Assembly (NCBI RefSeq): GCF_030581005.1
Contig: NZ_JAUQSX010000007.1
Coordinates: 124,001 to 188,000 of the forward strand
Origin: Hymenobacter mellowenesis
GTDB taxonomy: Bacteria > Bacteroidota > Bacteroidia > Cytophagales > Hymenobacteraceae
Direction: 5' to 3'
DNA length: 64,000 nucleotides
In this document: piece by piece, positions 24,086 to 31,941 of the stretch
How positions within the stretch are numbered: position 1 is the stretch's first letter
How the letters are laid out: each line of letters begins with the position of its first letter
Program-made: the position numbers and the translations under genes
The notes under the pieces: model-generated
The model's input: only the letters and a program-made list of their open reading frames with translations
Database searches by the model: none
Told to the model about the DNA's origin: nothing

Positions 24086-24331
24086 CTATTCCTGAAGTGT
24101 TGGTTGAGGGTCTTCGGGAATAGGAGTGAACTGTCCGACATTGTTGTGGAATTCTACCCAGTACTTGGCCAAGCCCACATTGTCTAGTATAGAAGTCAAC
24201 TCTCCTACCAATACTTCCAAGTTGGAGTAGTCGTGGGCCTGGAGTCCCATTAGGTGGATGTGTTCCAATGTCTTCCCAAGGTCCACTACTTGGTGAATGG
24301 CCTTAACAATTTCAGGGTTGGTCTGGGACAT
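24086..24331 (-). CDS. Small helical phage protein, unknown
   Basis: The protein has 81 residues, mostly helical with repeated Leu/Val spacing (EIVKAIHQVVDLGKTLEHIH). No family is recognised. Confidence 0.57.
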   Translation of the reverse strand: MSQTNPEIVKAIHQVVDLGKTLEHIHLMGLQAHDYSNLEVLVGELTSILDNVGLAKYWVEFHNNVGQFTPIPEDPQPTLQE

Positions 24332-24358
24332 GGTATTGGGGTTTAGGGGTTGGTTGGA

Positions 24359-24610
24359 CTACAGGGAAGTCGGTTGTGGTAGAAGGTGACCAAATTCTTC
24401 AAACAGGGGTCTGTTAAGAGGTCCATACTTCTCCATATCCCACCCATGTTGAGTAAACTTAAGTACCATCTCAATCCCTTCCCGTATTCCCTGTTTGTGG
24501 AAGGCCAGCATGTGTATTGTGTCATACCCTGTCCCTCGGGTGGTGAAGTTCTCGTCGTTGAATTCCTTGAGGTTAGCGTGGGCCAGGTCTGTAAGCTGTT
24601 GTGAGGTCAT
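24359..24610 (-). CDS. Small phage protein, unknown
   Basis: The protein has 83 residues from the ATG at 24610. It begins MTSQQLTDLAHANLKEFNDE, with His and aromatic residues in the middle. It overlaps the upstream gene's end by 38 bases. No family is recognised. Confidence 0.55.
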   Translation of the reverse strand: MTSQQLTDLAHANLKEFNDENFTTRGTGYDTIHMLAFHKQGIREGIEMVLKFTQHGWDMEKYGPLNRPLFEEFGHLLPQPTSL

Positions 24611-24848
24611 GGGAAGTGGGTTGAGGTTTGTAGTAGTCTTCCAAAGCATCTCCATACTTTTCTCGGTACTTGTAGATAAGGTCCTTCAACTCCTGAGCCT
24701 TCTCCATGATGGGCTTGAGCTGGTAACGGAGTAGGGGTTCATCCCAGGACTCATTTTGGGTGTTGGCTGTATTCAACCGGGAAACACACTGGGTGGAGAA
24801 TTCCTGAGCTAATAAGAGGTTGGCCTCAATGGGGCTTATAGTGTGCAT
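24573..24848 (-). CDS. Small helical phage protein, unknown
   Basis: The protein has 91 residues from the ATG at 24848 (MHTISPIEANLLLAQEFSTQ), largely helical with a basic Tyr-rich tail. No family is recognised. Confidence 0.55.
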   Translation of the reverse strand: MHTISPIEANLLLAQEFSTQCVSRLNTANTQNESWDEPLLRYQLKPIMEKAQELKDLIYKYREKYGDALEDYYKPQPTSHDLTTAYRPGPR

Positions 24849-24858
24849 GGGAAGTGGG

Positions 24859-25107
24859 TTATTGGATGTGTAGGAATTCATTCCACAGGCTCTCCTCTAC
24901 CTGCTTCCCACTCATCTGGTCCAGGGGAAGGGATTTGAGGTGGTCGGTGATGAGGTCTTGTAGGGTATCCCACCCAGCTTCCCAGGAAATGTAGGAGTTG
25001 TTGTGGTAAGACCTGTAGGCTCCACTCCCCGCCTCATGTCCTGTTCCTTTGGTGCTTCTCTCAGTGGCATATTCCCCACTTAGTTGGTGACGTTGGTTGT
25101 TGGTCAT
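24859..25107 (-). CDS. Small phage protein, unknown
   Basis: The protein has 82 residues. A charged N-terminus (MTNNQRHQLSGEYATERSTK) is followed by a helical C-terminal half with Trp and Leu. No family is recognised. The start follows CAACCC-ATG. Confidence 0.55.
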   Translation of the reverse strand: MTNNQRHQLSGEYATERSTKGTGHEAGSGAYRSYHNNSYISWEAGWDTLQDLITDHLKSLPLDQMSGKQVEESLWNEFLHIQ

Positions 25108-25125
25108 GGGTTGGGAAGTGATGGG

Positions 25126-25374
25126 TTAGAGGTTGGACACGATGAACTTAGCCAATTCCCCGTACCAGGTCACCACCAGTCCACCGGGGGTTTGGGGACT
25201 GCCCACCCGCATGGGAAGGTTAGTGAAGGCCTGTTTGATGTATTCCAGCTCCTGTCCATCAGCTTGTACACTAATGAGTTCCTTGACAGCATTCCCAAAG
25301 TCTTTGCTGTTGGTCAGGGTGAAGGGAAGATTGAACTGGATGGTTCCGTGGTTGGTGGTGAGGATTAAGGCCAT
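25126..25374 (-). CDS. Small phage protein, unknown
   Basis: The protein has 82 residues. It opens with beta strands (MALILTTNHGTIQFNLPFTL) followed by a helix. No family is recognised. Confidence 0.55.
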   Translation of the reverse strand: MALILTTNHGTIQFNLPFTLTNSKDFGNAVKELISVQADGQELEYIKQAFTNLPMRVGSPQTPGGLVVTWYGELAKFIVSNL

Positions 25375-25400
25375 GGTATGGGTTGGTTGGGTGTGGAAGG

Positions 25401-25622
25401 TTAGAGGTTGGTGGGTTGTCCCACTGTACAGGTTAGGTGTCCAAACAGTCTTAGGGCATCACTCCTTCCCCCGGGCCAGTTGATGAGTTCCGCACACCCC
25501 TGGCAGTAATACTTCCGGGTGGAGTGGTTATACCAGGTGGCCGTGGGATGGTCACAGGGTGTCCGGTTACAGGGCCCACCAAAGGTCCCTTTGTCTGGGT
25601 TGGGTATGGTCAAGGTTTCCAT
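25401..25622 (-). CDS. Small putative zinc-binding phage protein
   Basis: The protein has 73 residues. Cysteines and histidines are spaced CNRTPCDH ... YYCQGCAEL, a plausible single zinc site with a CxxC half. It could bind nucleic acid or protein; no family is recognised. Confidence 0.6.
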   Translation of the reverse strand: METLTIPNPDKGTFGGPCNRTPCDHPTATWYNHSTRKYYCQGCAELINWPGGRSDALRLFGHLTCTVGQPTNL

Positions 25623-25954
25623 GGTTAGCTATGTTTAGGGAAGATTGGGAAAGTGCTCTGTTAGACAAAGGTCAGTAGGCAGGCTTAGGGGATAGCCACA
25701 CCCTCCTACTCCCCCACTTAACCCATTCCTAGGTAGGTTGGCCCAAATGTACCCCACTATTGGACAATTCCAAGTGGGTTGGTACTCTTCCAAGGGAATA
25801 AAGGTGAGTTGTTGGTTCCCCTACCCTGGATATAGTCCTAGGATAGATAGAGGGATTTTGGAGAAGTGTTCAGTGGGTCAGGACTTTAACCTAAACCCAC
25901 GGGGAACACTATTCCTTTTAGGGGGAACGAATGCCCCAATACAGGGGAATAATC
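25623..25954. other. 332-base non-coding stretch
   Basis: No open frame with convincing coding style lies here on either strand. Several TATTCC/GGAATA words and a GGTAGGTTGG-like tract are present, and a plus-strand frame of about 100 codons runs through it without the phage start context. No tRNA, terminator or clear promoter is seen. It may be regulatory space between the RepL-like gene and the downstream array. Confidence 0.5.
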
Positions 25955-26401
25955 CTAGTCTTCCTGCACATTGTAGGTCAGGAATACCTTCACTTGTTTG
26001 GGGCGGTTGGACAGGGTTCCCTTCCATGTGGCCTCGGGGTTGATGGCATACACCCCCAGGGAAGTCCTCTTCATGTACTGGGCCTTCACTAGCTCGGTCA
26101 GAGCATTGGACACCGACTTCTCCTTGAGGCCGGTGAAGTCCACTATCCGCTGTTTGATGGCCCGGTTGATGACTATCTCATTGGTGTCCAACCGGGCATT
26201 CATGGAGCACCACAACAGGACCTTCATCTGGGTTCCCTCCAGGTTGAGAATGGCCTGGAAGTGTTTGGCATAGGTCACAAAGAACTCCTCCCGGGTCTTT
26301 ATGGGGACATCAATGTGGACCTCGTCACTGTCCAGTAATTCCCCTGTCTCACGGTCTATGGTGTTGGTGAACACACTCTTAACTCTTTTAAACTGTTCCA
26401 T
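25955..26401 (-). CDS. RepL-like winged-helix replication or regulatory protein
   Basis: The protein has 148 residues. The central part has a winged-helix pattern (IVDFTGLKEKSVSNALTELVKAQYMKR), and the C-terminal GVYAINPEATWKG near residues 115-127 is the hallmark of RepL-type plasmid replication proteins. In plasmids RepL initiates copying at its origin, so a replication-initiation or repressor role is plausible here. A minus-strand TATCTTTA at 26406-26413 sits five bases upstream of the start. Confidence 0.72.
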   Translation of the reverse strand: MEQFKRVKSVFTNTIDRETGELLDSDEVHIDVPIKTREEFFVTYAKHFQAILNLEGTQMKVLLWCSMNARLDTNEIVINRAIKQRIVDFTGLKEKSVSNALTELVKAQYMKRTSLGVYAINPEATWKGTLSNRPKQVKVFLTYNVQED

Positions 26402-26405
26402 ACCC

Positions 26406-26413
26406 TAAAGATA
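26406..26413 (-). promoter_or_regulatory. Promoter -7-like element, minus strand
   Basis: TATCTTTA on the minus strand resembles TAnnTTTG and lies just before the RepL-like gene. I see no good TTG at the right distance. If real, it would give an almost leaderless transcript. Confidence 0.35.
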
Positions 26414-26524
26414 CAACAGGAGTAGGACTATTCCTATAACCATGTGAACTATTCCAATGGGTTGGTTGAATCATTCCCACACTTGTAGGAATCTGGGTTG
26501 AGTCACAAGGTCAACTTCCCGTGT

Positions 26525-26547
26525 GCCCCTCCCGTGATGGAAGGGGC
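26525..26547 (-). terminator. Strong hairpin after a small early gene
   Basis: GCCCCTTCC pairs with GGGAGGGGC around loop ATCAC on the minus strand, eight bases past the stop of the 41-residue gene. There is no T-run, so it may end transcripts by another route or protect their 3' ends. Confidence 0.5.
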
Positions 26548-26554
26548 TTGGGGG

Positions 26555-26680
26555 CTACTTACAGGCAATCACCCACATATCATGGATGGTATCGGTGTCC
26601 AGACAGGCCAGGAACTCCCAGTTGTAGATAACCGGGTCTGTGGCATTCAGGGCTTGGACTTGGAGTTGACGGTCAGACAT
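26555..26680 (-). CDS. 41-residue phage protein
   Basis: The frame MSDRQLQVQALNATDPVIYN plus 21 residues is acidic and ends in a hydrophobic IHDMWVIACK. No family is recognised. A hairpin follows directly. Confidence 0.5.
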   Translation of the reverse strand: MSDRQLQVQALNATDPVIYNWEFLACLDTDTIHDMWVIACK

Positions 26681-26723
26681 GACAGGGGAAGTGATTGGTG
26701 AAGTGGGAAAGGTAGGACTATTC

Positions 26724-26870
26724 CTAGCGGAAGTCGTAGGAAGGCACCTCCTTGATGGGGGTGAGTAACCCGTTGATGAAGGTGAACAGGGTCTTGGCCT
26801 GGGTCTTCACGGTGTGTTTAGGGGCCTCATACAGGGACTTGGGAGCACTGGAACGGGGTTGGGTATACAT
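26724..26870 (-). CDS. 48-residue phage protein
   Basis: The start is the ATG at 26870 (MYTQPRSSAPKSLYEAPKHT); the longer frame is out of style with Pro-rich shadow sequence. It is basic, with a possible amphipathic helix near the end. No family is recognised. Confidence 0.5.
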   Translation of the reverse strand: MYTQPRSSAPKSLYEAPKHTVKTQAKTLFTFINGLLTPIKEVPSYDFR

Positions 26871-27008
26871 GGCTGAAGTTGTTGGAAGTGAGGGAAATGG
26901 GACTGCACTAAACCACCACTCCCCCCCAACCACCTGAAGCACCAGGGGAAGGAAGGGAGCAATGGGCAACTAGGGGCCTGTACTCGGGGAACAGGCTTGG
27001 GGCGAGGA

Positions 27009-27506
27009 CTAGGCCTCTACTTGGACAGCAACCCGTCCTTGGGCCACCATCTGGGCATTAAACCGGGCCACGGCCTTGTCCACCCGCTCCTGGAACTCGT
27101 TGGAGTCCTGGTCCAGGTCACCCAGGAAAAGCTGGTTTGTGGTGGTGTAGGTCTTGGACTCATACTGGGAGCCCACACTACCGGTGTAAGGGTCAATGCC
27201 ATCAGCAGCACCCAGACGGAGGATGTCACCTTCCACATGCATGTTGGGGAGGGCATCGGCAATCAACCCACGGCGGAGTTCCGTCCCATTGGAGGTCACA
27301 CAGGGCTCCAACCACTGGTTCTCCGTAACCTGGGTAGGCAGGCCATACACAATCAGGTCACCACCCGTCAAGGGGTGCTTCTCAATCCGGACAGTGTCCT
27401 TCTGGAGGGTGAGGGTTACGTACTTAGCAGGCTGACCATCCTTGTTCAGGACATTGGCACTGGTCTTCACTTCACTGCGGTTGGATACTTTAACAAAGGT
27501 CTTCAT
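27009..27506 (-). CDS. First gene of the left arm, unknown
   Basis: The protein has 165 residues from the ATG at 27506 (MKTFVKVSNRSEVKTSANVL). It is predicted beta-rich in its first two thirds, then a helix. No family is recognised. Its position directly beside the divergent promoter region suggests it is transcribed first and strongly; codon use is richer in CGG, GCC and GTC than the small genes, which fits high expression. Confidence 0.65.
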   Translation of the reverse strand: MKTFVKVSNRSEVKTSANVLNKDGQPAKYVTLTLQKDTVRIEKHPLTGGDLIVYGLPTQVTENQWLEPCVTSNGTELRRGLIADALPNMHVEGDILRLGAADGIDPYTGSVGSQYESKTYTTTNQLFLGDLDQDSNEFQERVDKAVARFNAQMVAQGRVAVQVEA

Positions 27507-27763
27507 GGGAATGAGGGTTGGGTTGTTGGGAAATGGTTGGGAATGAATGGGTTGGTGGTGCTTCACCAAACAGGCAAGGGAAAGTCAGGGAGGGGAGAGT
27601 AGGGTAATCGTCCCTCAGGGTTGAGGGGTGGGGTGGGTCAGGCCAAGGTCAAGGACGGGGGTCGAGAGTACGGGTGCTGTTAACTCACAGACCCTCAGAA
27701 AATTATAAAATTTGGTAGGCAACTTTCCCCAAAAAATCCTAAAATTATGGGTACCTTTACACC
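27507..27763. promoter_or_regulatory. Divergent control region between the two phage arms
   Basis: These 257 bases separate the minus-strand early arm from the plus-strand arm. The right half (27,700-27,763) is the most AT-rich stretch of the phage (AAAATTATAAAATTTGG, then AAAAAATCC). TACCTTTA at 27752-27759, five bases before the first plus-strand ATG, matches the -7 element seen elsewhere in this phage. The minus-strand promoter is not obvious. Confidence 0.5.
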
Positions 27764-28488
27764 ATGAAACACAAGGTTTACATCCAACAGGAAGGGGGTC
27801 TATTCCCCTGGGAACACTGTCAGGCAGCTTGGATGGGCTACCAGTGACTGTCTCAGGACTATGACATCCACTTCTTCCAAACAGGGGAATATGAGGGAAT
27901 AGTCCTACACCCTAACTGGCCCATAGTTAGCTCTGTCCAAGCCCTCCAGGACATCTTCACCCTCCACGGGAAGTCAGTCCCACCTCCCCTCAACATTCCC
28001 AAGGAATTGGAGTGGTTTGCAGGAAGGACCATTGAGGAGTCCACTCTTGGGGAATTCCAACAGGACACCAGACTTCCTATCTTCCTCAAACCCAGGGACA
28101 CTTGCAAACTATTCACCGGGGGAGTTATCACTTCCCAGTCCTCCAAACTCTTCCTCTTTGACTGTCCCCCAGAGACTCCCATCCTGATTTCCCCAGTGGT
28201 GGACTTCCAAAGTGAGTACCGGGTGTTTGTGAGCCGCAGGAAGGGAATTGAGACCATGAGACACTACCTCGGGGACCCCTTCCTGTTACCTGACAAGGAA
28301 ATAGTGGAATGGATGATGGAGTCCTACACCACTTCCCCTGTATGTTATTCCCTGGATGTGGGGGGTAACCAGGTCGGGAGAGACTCTGATTGTGGAGTGT
28401 AATGACTTCTGGGCTCTTGGGACCTATGGAATGGACCCAGTCCGATATTCCCAGTTGTTGGCCACCAGATGGAAGGAAATGGTAGGGT
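27764..28488 (+). pseudogene. ATP-grasp (DUF4343-type) gene with in-frame UGA and a frameshift
   Basis: One continuous ATP-grasp-like sequence is broken twice. The frame from 27764 (MKHKVYIQQEGG) meets TGA at 27845-27847 and then continues in the same frame with good coding style (SQDYDIHFFQTG, IFLKPRD-KLFTGG, SEYRVFVSRR, CYSLDVGGNQ). Near 28,378-28,387 the frame shifts by one base, after which LIVECNDFWALGTYG, the conserved metal-binding end of the family, completes the domain with a stop at about 28,486-28,488. The family ligates or modifies unknown substrates. Two lesions suggest decay; sequencing error or recoding cannot be excluded. Confidence 0.72.
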
Positions 28489-28493
28489 AAGCC

Positions 28494-28601
28494 ATGAACA
28501 GTAGTGGCCACTGGACCCCATTCCAGCCCTTCCCCACTCCCACTTCCCAAACTTTTCCCGGTAACCACTTGGATTATTCCAATATTCCCCTGTACCTTTG
28601 A
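28494..28601 (+). CDS. 35-residue Pro-rich frame, doubtful
   Basis: A short frame (MNSSGHWTPFQPFPTPTSQT) starts after GCC-ATG downstream of the broken ATP-grasp gene. It overlaps the promoter motif at 28,569-28,600, so it may not be coding. Confidence 0.3.
   Translation: MNSSGHWTPFQPFPTPTSQTFPGNHLDYSNIPLYL
28569..28600 (+). promoter_or_regulatory. Bacteroidota-type promoter before the tRNA genes
   Basis: TTG, a 21-base spacer and TACCTTTG at 28593-28600 fit the consensus TTG-N19-21-TAnnTTTG exactly. It points at tRNA-Gly, about 170 bases downstream. Confidence 0.6.
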
Positions 28602-28770
28602 CCCATTCTTCCCCACCCTTCCCATAGACCAGGGCACCAGGGGAACATTTCAAGGAAGGTGCCCAAGGAATAAGGGTCTGTAGTACTTCCAGACGTAGAG
28701 GGACCCCGAAACACCCAAACCCTGCTCACCCAGGGAAGTACGCTCATAAGCCTGGACACCTTCCCCATTG

Positions 28771-28844
28771 GCGGGAGTAATTCAACTGGTAGAATGCCAC
28801 CCTTCCAAGGTGGATGTTTGTGGGTTCGAGCCCCATCTCCCGCT
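28771..28844 (+). tRNA. tRNA-Gly(UCC)
   Basis: A 74-base cloverleaf. The acceptor pairs GCGGGAG with CTCCCGC. The D-arm has GG in its loop. The anticodon stem CCACC/GGTGG has loop CTTCCAA (anticodon UCC, U33 and A37 present). The T-arm GTGGG/CCCAT region has loop TTCGAGC. CCA is not encoded. It could help read GGA; GGG is the codon this phage uses most for Gly. Confidence 0.88.
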
Positions 28845-28957
28845 CACAGAATTGGTTTGGTAGACAGTGGGAAAGACTACACAGTTTATAGAGGGGTGTC
28901 CTGCGAACCTGTCCCCCGGCTGTGGGTCAGAGAAGCCTTCCCATACTCCTTCCCGGT

Positions 28958-28986
28958 AACCCTCGCCCCACCTAGGGGTTGTTTTT
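28958..28986 (+). terminator. Possible terminator after tRNA-Gly
   Basis: AACCCT pairs with AGGGGTT, followed by GTTTTT. It lies between the two tRNA genes, so they may be separate transcripts. The rest of 28,845-29,080 shows no gene. Confidence 0.55.
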
Positions 28987-29080
28987 GACCGGGAATGTGA
29001 GGAATACCCAGGGACTTCAATCATACTGGGATGGGGAGGAAACAGCAACCACTTCCCTTGCGCCAACAGGGGAAGTACTT

Positions 29081-29167
29081 TGAGGGGTGCCAGAGAGACT
29101 TATCGGGCCATCTTGGAAAGGTGGTGTAGGGGCAACCTTACCAGGGGTTTGAATCCCCTCCCCTCAA
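29081..29167 (+). tRNA. tRNA-Ser(GGA)
   Basis: An 87-base class II tRNA. The acceptor TGAGGGG pairs perfectly with CCCCTCA, discriminator A. The anticodon stem CCATC/GGTGG has loop TTGGAAA (anticodon GGA). A long variable arm (GTAGG ... CCTTAC) is present, as expected for serine. The T-arm AGGGG/CCCCT has loop TTTGAAT. It reads UCC, the serine codon that dominates this phage (TATTCC and CTTCCC words). Confidence 0.88.
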
Positions 29168-29242
29168 CTAGGATTATTCCAATAGGGAATGTAACAATAA
29201 TTGGATTCTTGGGGTTAACTTTGTGGACTATTCCAAGAGCCC

Positions 29243-30106
29243 GTGACCCAACAACCCACTGTCACCTTCCGGGAAGAGGACCACTCCTACACTTCCCAAG
29301 ATGGCCACCGGTACCTGTCCGTCACTACCCTGATTGGGAAGTACCACGAACACTTCAATGCCAAGAAGGTGGCCACGGCTTATGCCCGGAAGATGTCCAA
29401 GATGGTCACGGACCCCAACTGGTCCCCGGAATGGATTAAACCCCAGTACTGGATTGACAAGTGGGAAGCCAACACCCAACGGGCCTGTACTAGGGGGAGT
29501 GCCTTCCACCTGAAGAAAGAGCTGGAGGTACTAGCCCAGACCGGACAGACCACTTCCAACCGGGAAGGCTACAACTACTCCCAGGACTATTCTCTTCTTC
29601 CCACGGGGTTGTGGCTCACCGAACTCCTGGTGTATGACCCCTACTGGGGAATAGCTGGACAGATTGACAAGGTGTGGTTGGATGAGGATTGGTTTGACAT
29701 CCGGGACCTGAAGACCAATGCGGAGATGAAGCTCCAGTCTTACTGCCGGGAAATTCCCACAGCCCTCTCCAATATGGGCATTGGGGACCCCATCCGGGAG
29801 TACAAGATGATGTTCTTCCCCGTGAATCACCTGATGGATTCCAACTACTGGCATTATGCCCTCCAGTTGTCCATCTATGCATACCTGGTAGAGAAGTTGA
29901 CCGGGAAGACCTGTAGGACCCTAACCCTGGAACACCACAAACCCCTCTCAGAGACAGAGGTAGACCCCATTGCCACCGAGTATGAGGTCCCCTACCTGAA
30001 GAATGAGGTAGAACTCCTCCTCCAACACCACTTCCAGAAACCTCTTCCCGAGAACCCACTGGACTTCCTAGCCAAACAAGCCCAAGACCTTAACCTAGGC
30101 TACTAA
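29243..30106 (+). CDS. PD-(D/E)XK nuclease (RecB-like)
   Basis: The protein has 287 residues from a GTG start. The nuclease core is visible: Glu127 in LTELLVYDPYWGIAGQ, Asp142 in IDKVW, and the DLKT motif with Asp155 and Lys157 (FDIRDLKTN). This arrangement is typical of RecB-like or Cas4-like phage exonucleases, which process DNA ends in recombination or packaging. A crAss-like phage would use it in replication or recombination. No helicase lies adjacent. Confidence 0.85.
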   Translation: MTQQPTVTFREEDHSYTSQDGHRYLSVTTLIGKYHEHFNAKKVATAYARKMSKMVTDPNWSPEWIKPQYWIDKWEANTQRACTRGSAFHLKKELEVLAQTGQTTSNREGYNYSQDYSLLPTGLWLTELLVYDPYWGIAGQIDKVWLDEDWFDIRDLKTNAEMKLQSYCREIPTALSNMGIGDPIREYKMMFFPVNHLMDSNYWHYALQLSIYAYLVEKLTGKTCRTLTLEHHKPLSETEVDPIATEYEVPYLKNEVELLLQHHFQKPLPENPLDFLAKQAQDLNLGY

Positions 30107-30129
30107 CCTTCCCTATTCCCCAACAACCC

Positions 30130-30483
30130 ATGAATAACCTCAGCCCCGTAGAATCCCCCATGCCACCAGCCCTCCAAGGGTTGGAATACATTGGTCAGAA
30201 GGTGAACACCATCCAGCTCAACCTAAGTAACATCTTCCAAAACCTCCAAAACTTGGTAGGTCCAGCCCCAGTCCCACCCACTATTGCAGATGCCTACTCA
30301 GACCTGGTAAATTCCAACGGGTTGGTGGACAGTATTTACACCATCAATAACCATCTCAGTACCCTGAATGAACAGGTTACCATTATTGAGGAAGTCCTAC
30401 GGGGAAGCATTGGCACAGGTCACTACTTCAATGGGGCCCAGATGAAAGAGAAGGCCCAAGTCAACCAGAAGTCCAACTACTAA
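30130..30483 (+). CDS. Phage protein with helical repeats, unknown
   Basis: The protein has 117 residues. Asn/Leu-rich helices (VNTIQLNLSNIFQNLQNL) and a second helix (INNHLSTLNEQVTIIEEV) suggest a coiled-coil oligomer. The start follows CAACCC-ATG. No family is recognised. Confidence 0.62.
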   Translation: MNNLSPVESPMPPALQGLEYIGQKVNTIQLNLSNIFQNLQNLVGPAPVPPTIADAYSDLVNSNGLVDSIYTINNHLSTLNEQVTIIEEVLRGSIGTGHYFNGAQMKEKAQVNQKSNY

Positions 30484-30506
30484 CCTTCCCACCTACCCGA
30501 CAACAG

Positions 30507-30899
30507 ATGGTAACCATCACCCCCGAAATTATCCAGGCCGAGATTGAGAACCTGGAGACCATTATCCCAGCCTCCGACTACCACATTGTCCTGCTTCCTG
30601 TGACGGAAGAGAAGACCACCAGCGGAATTACCCTGGACCAGACCACCATCAATTCCCAGAAGGCCAAGGTGGCGGAGAAGTACATCCCCATTGTCAAGGC
30701 CAACCCCAACATTGGGGAAGTGAAGACAGGGATGGGACTACTTCCTCAAGTGGACATGGTCAAGGGTGCCACCCGTCAGGAAGGTATCCAAGCGGTAGCC
30801 CCCTGGACCCTACTCCCTCTTCCCATTCCCGTGACCAAGGGAGTAGTCTATGCCGTGATTCACCACACCCGGTGCCTGGCCTTCCAAATCAACAACTAG
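30507..30899 (+). CDS. Possible GroES-fold co-chaperonin-like protein
   Basis: The protein has 130 residues. YHIVLLPVTEEKTTSGITLDQ near 26-46 looks like the start of GroES (VLVKP-EEKTxGGI). The C-terminal GVVYAVIHHTRCLAFQI fits its closing beta strands. If so, it could work with the host GroEL to fold virion proteins, as T4 gp31 does. The similarity is by eye and a different beta-barrel protein remains possible. Confidence 0.4.
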   Translation: MVTITPEIIQAEIENLETIIPASDYHIVLLPVTEEKTTSGITLDQTTINSQKAKVAEKYIPIVKANPNIGEVKTGMGLLPQVDMVKGATRQEGIQAVAPWTLLPLPIPVTKGVVYAVIHHTRCLAFQINN

Positions 30900-30903
30900 T
30901 CCC

Positions 30904-31146
30904 ATGTCACCCATCAAATCGTACCAAGGAACCCTTCCCTTTTCCATGAAAGTGGCTCAAACCTTTGACCAATTCCTTAAATGGATTTACAGTCGGGGCT
31001 TGAACACCAAAGGTTATTCCTGGAAGTGGAAGCAGGCCCAAGACTATTGTGCTTCCCAACATAAGGACCTCACTGGTACCACCTACTGGGCCAAAGTCCG
31101 ACTCACCTTCCTAGAGTTGGGTGGGTGTTATACCTGGCAGCACTAA
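30904..31146 (+). CDS. Small basic phage protein, unknown
   Basis: The protein has 80 residues, rich in Lys, Trp and Tyr (YSWKWKQAQDYCASQHKDLT), possibly nucleic-acid binding. The start follows TAGTCCC-ATG. No family is recognised. Confidence 0.57.
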   Translation: MSPIKSYQGTLPFSMKVAQTFDQFLKWIYSRGLNTKGYSWKWKQAQDYCASQHKDLTGTTYWAKVRLTFLELGGCYTWQH

Positions 31147-31149
31147 CCC

Positions 31150-31581
31150 ATGAAGGATAAACACACCGCCAACCTCCTTCAGGAAGAACTCAAGCTGGTC
31201 TGCAAGAGGGTCAGTGAGGAATACCAGAAGGTCTACGGGTATGAGTGGGACTTTGGGGTGGATGAGGTCCAACACAACCAGAAACTGGTGGCAGGTGGCA
31301 AGAAACCCTCAGATGTCCTGACCCTGTCCGTGATGACCACCTACCCTGACCTTCCCGGTGCTCATTACCGAGATGACAAGGTCTTGAACGGGGAACCTGT
31401 GAAGTTGGGGTACAAGAAGCTCTGGCAACAGACCATTGAGGTACTTCCCACCAAAGGACTGACCGAGGCCCGGGTATTTGCCTACCGCCAACTCCTGTTC
31501 TTCCTCACCATGGGCTTCATCACCGGGGTCATCAACATGGAACCCGAGGAATTGGAAGCCATATCTACCAACCCTTCCTAG
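31150..31581 (+). CDS. Phage protein, unknown
   Basis: The protein has 143 residues, mixed helix and sheet with a hydrophobic stretch near the end (LLFFLTMGFITGVINM) that could be a buried helix or a membrane helix. No family is recognised. Confidence 0.6.
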   Translation: MKDKHTANLLQEELKLVCKRVSEEYQKVYGYEWDFGVDEVQHNQKLVAGGKKPSDVLTLSVMTTYPDLPGAHYRDDKVLNGEPVKLGYKKLWQQTIEVLPTKGLTEARVFAYRQLLFFLTMGFITGVINMEPEELEAISTNPS

Positions 31582-31585
31582 TCCC

Positions 31586-31789
31586 ATGAAAGACATCACC
31601 TGGGAAGAGTACAATACCCTCTTCAAGGACGACCTAGTAGTCACCATTCGGAAGCTCCTTAAGAAGGCTGAAGAACACAGTTCCTACACCCTGGAAGATG
31701 GCCCAGAACATGGAGCCCTAGTCCAGTACTTCAACAAGTTTGGTCTCCACAAAAAGTTGACCAAGGCTGAATTCCACAACTGGAAGTAA
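31586..31789 (+). CDS. Small phage protein, unknown
   Basis: The protein has 67 residues from the ATG at 31586 after TAGTCCC. It is charged and helical. Its TAA overlaps the next ATG (TAATG). Confidence 0.57.
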   Translation: MKDITWEEYNTLFKDDLVVTIRKLLKKAEEHSSYTLEDGPEHGALVQYFNKFGLHKKLTKAEFHNWK

Positions 31790-31941
31790 TGGACAAGCTC
31801 ATTATCACCTTCCACGGGAATAAGTTCAAGCCTTCCCAAACCAAGCTGGACAAACACCTTATCCGGTGTGCCCAATTAGAACAAGCCACCCAACACCAAT
31901 CCTTCAAACTCCAAGTAAGAGCTAACCCACCAACCACATGA
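31789..31941 (+). CDS. 50-residue basic phage protein
   Basis: The frame MDKLIITFHGNKFKPSQTKL plus 30 residues is coupled at both ends: TAATG with the gene before and ATGA with the Tad2-like gene after. It is basic and Gln-rich. No family is recognised. Confidence 0.6.
   Translation: MDKLIITFHGNKFKPSQTKLDKHLIRCAQLEQATQHQSFKLQVRANPPTT

Noticed and set aside
25738..26043. A 101-codon plus-strand frame in the non-coding stretch
   Set aside because: It extends into the antisense of the RepL-like gene and its sequence is shadow-like. No coupling or promoter supports it.
14735..27600. CRISPR array or tandem repeats in the early region
   Set aside because: The repeated words (GGGAAT, TATTCC, AACCCC-ATG) are short, irregularly spaced and tied to codons or starts. 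No regular repeat-spacer pattern exists.
27764..28488. Use of UGA as a sense codon by this phage
   Set aside because: Some large phages recode stops, but here TGA ends many genes, often within ATGA overlaps, and no suppressor tRNA is seen. Decay of one gene explains the single case better.
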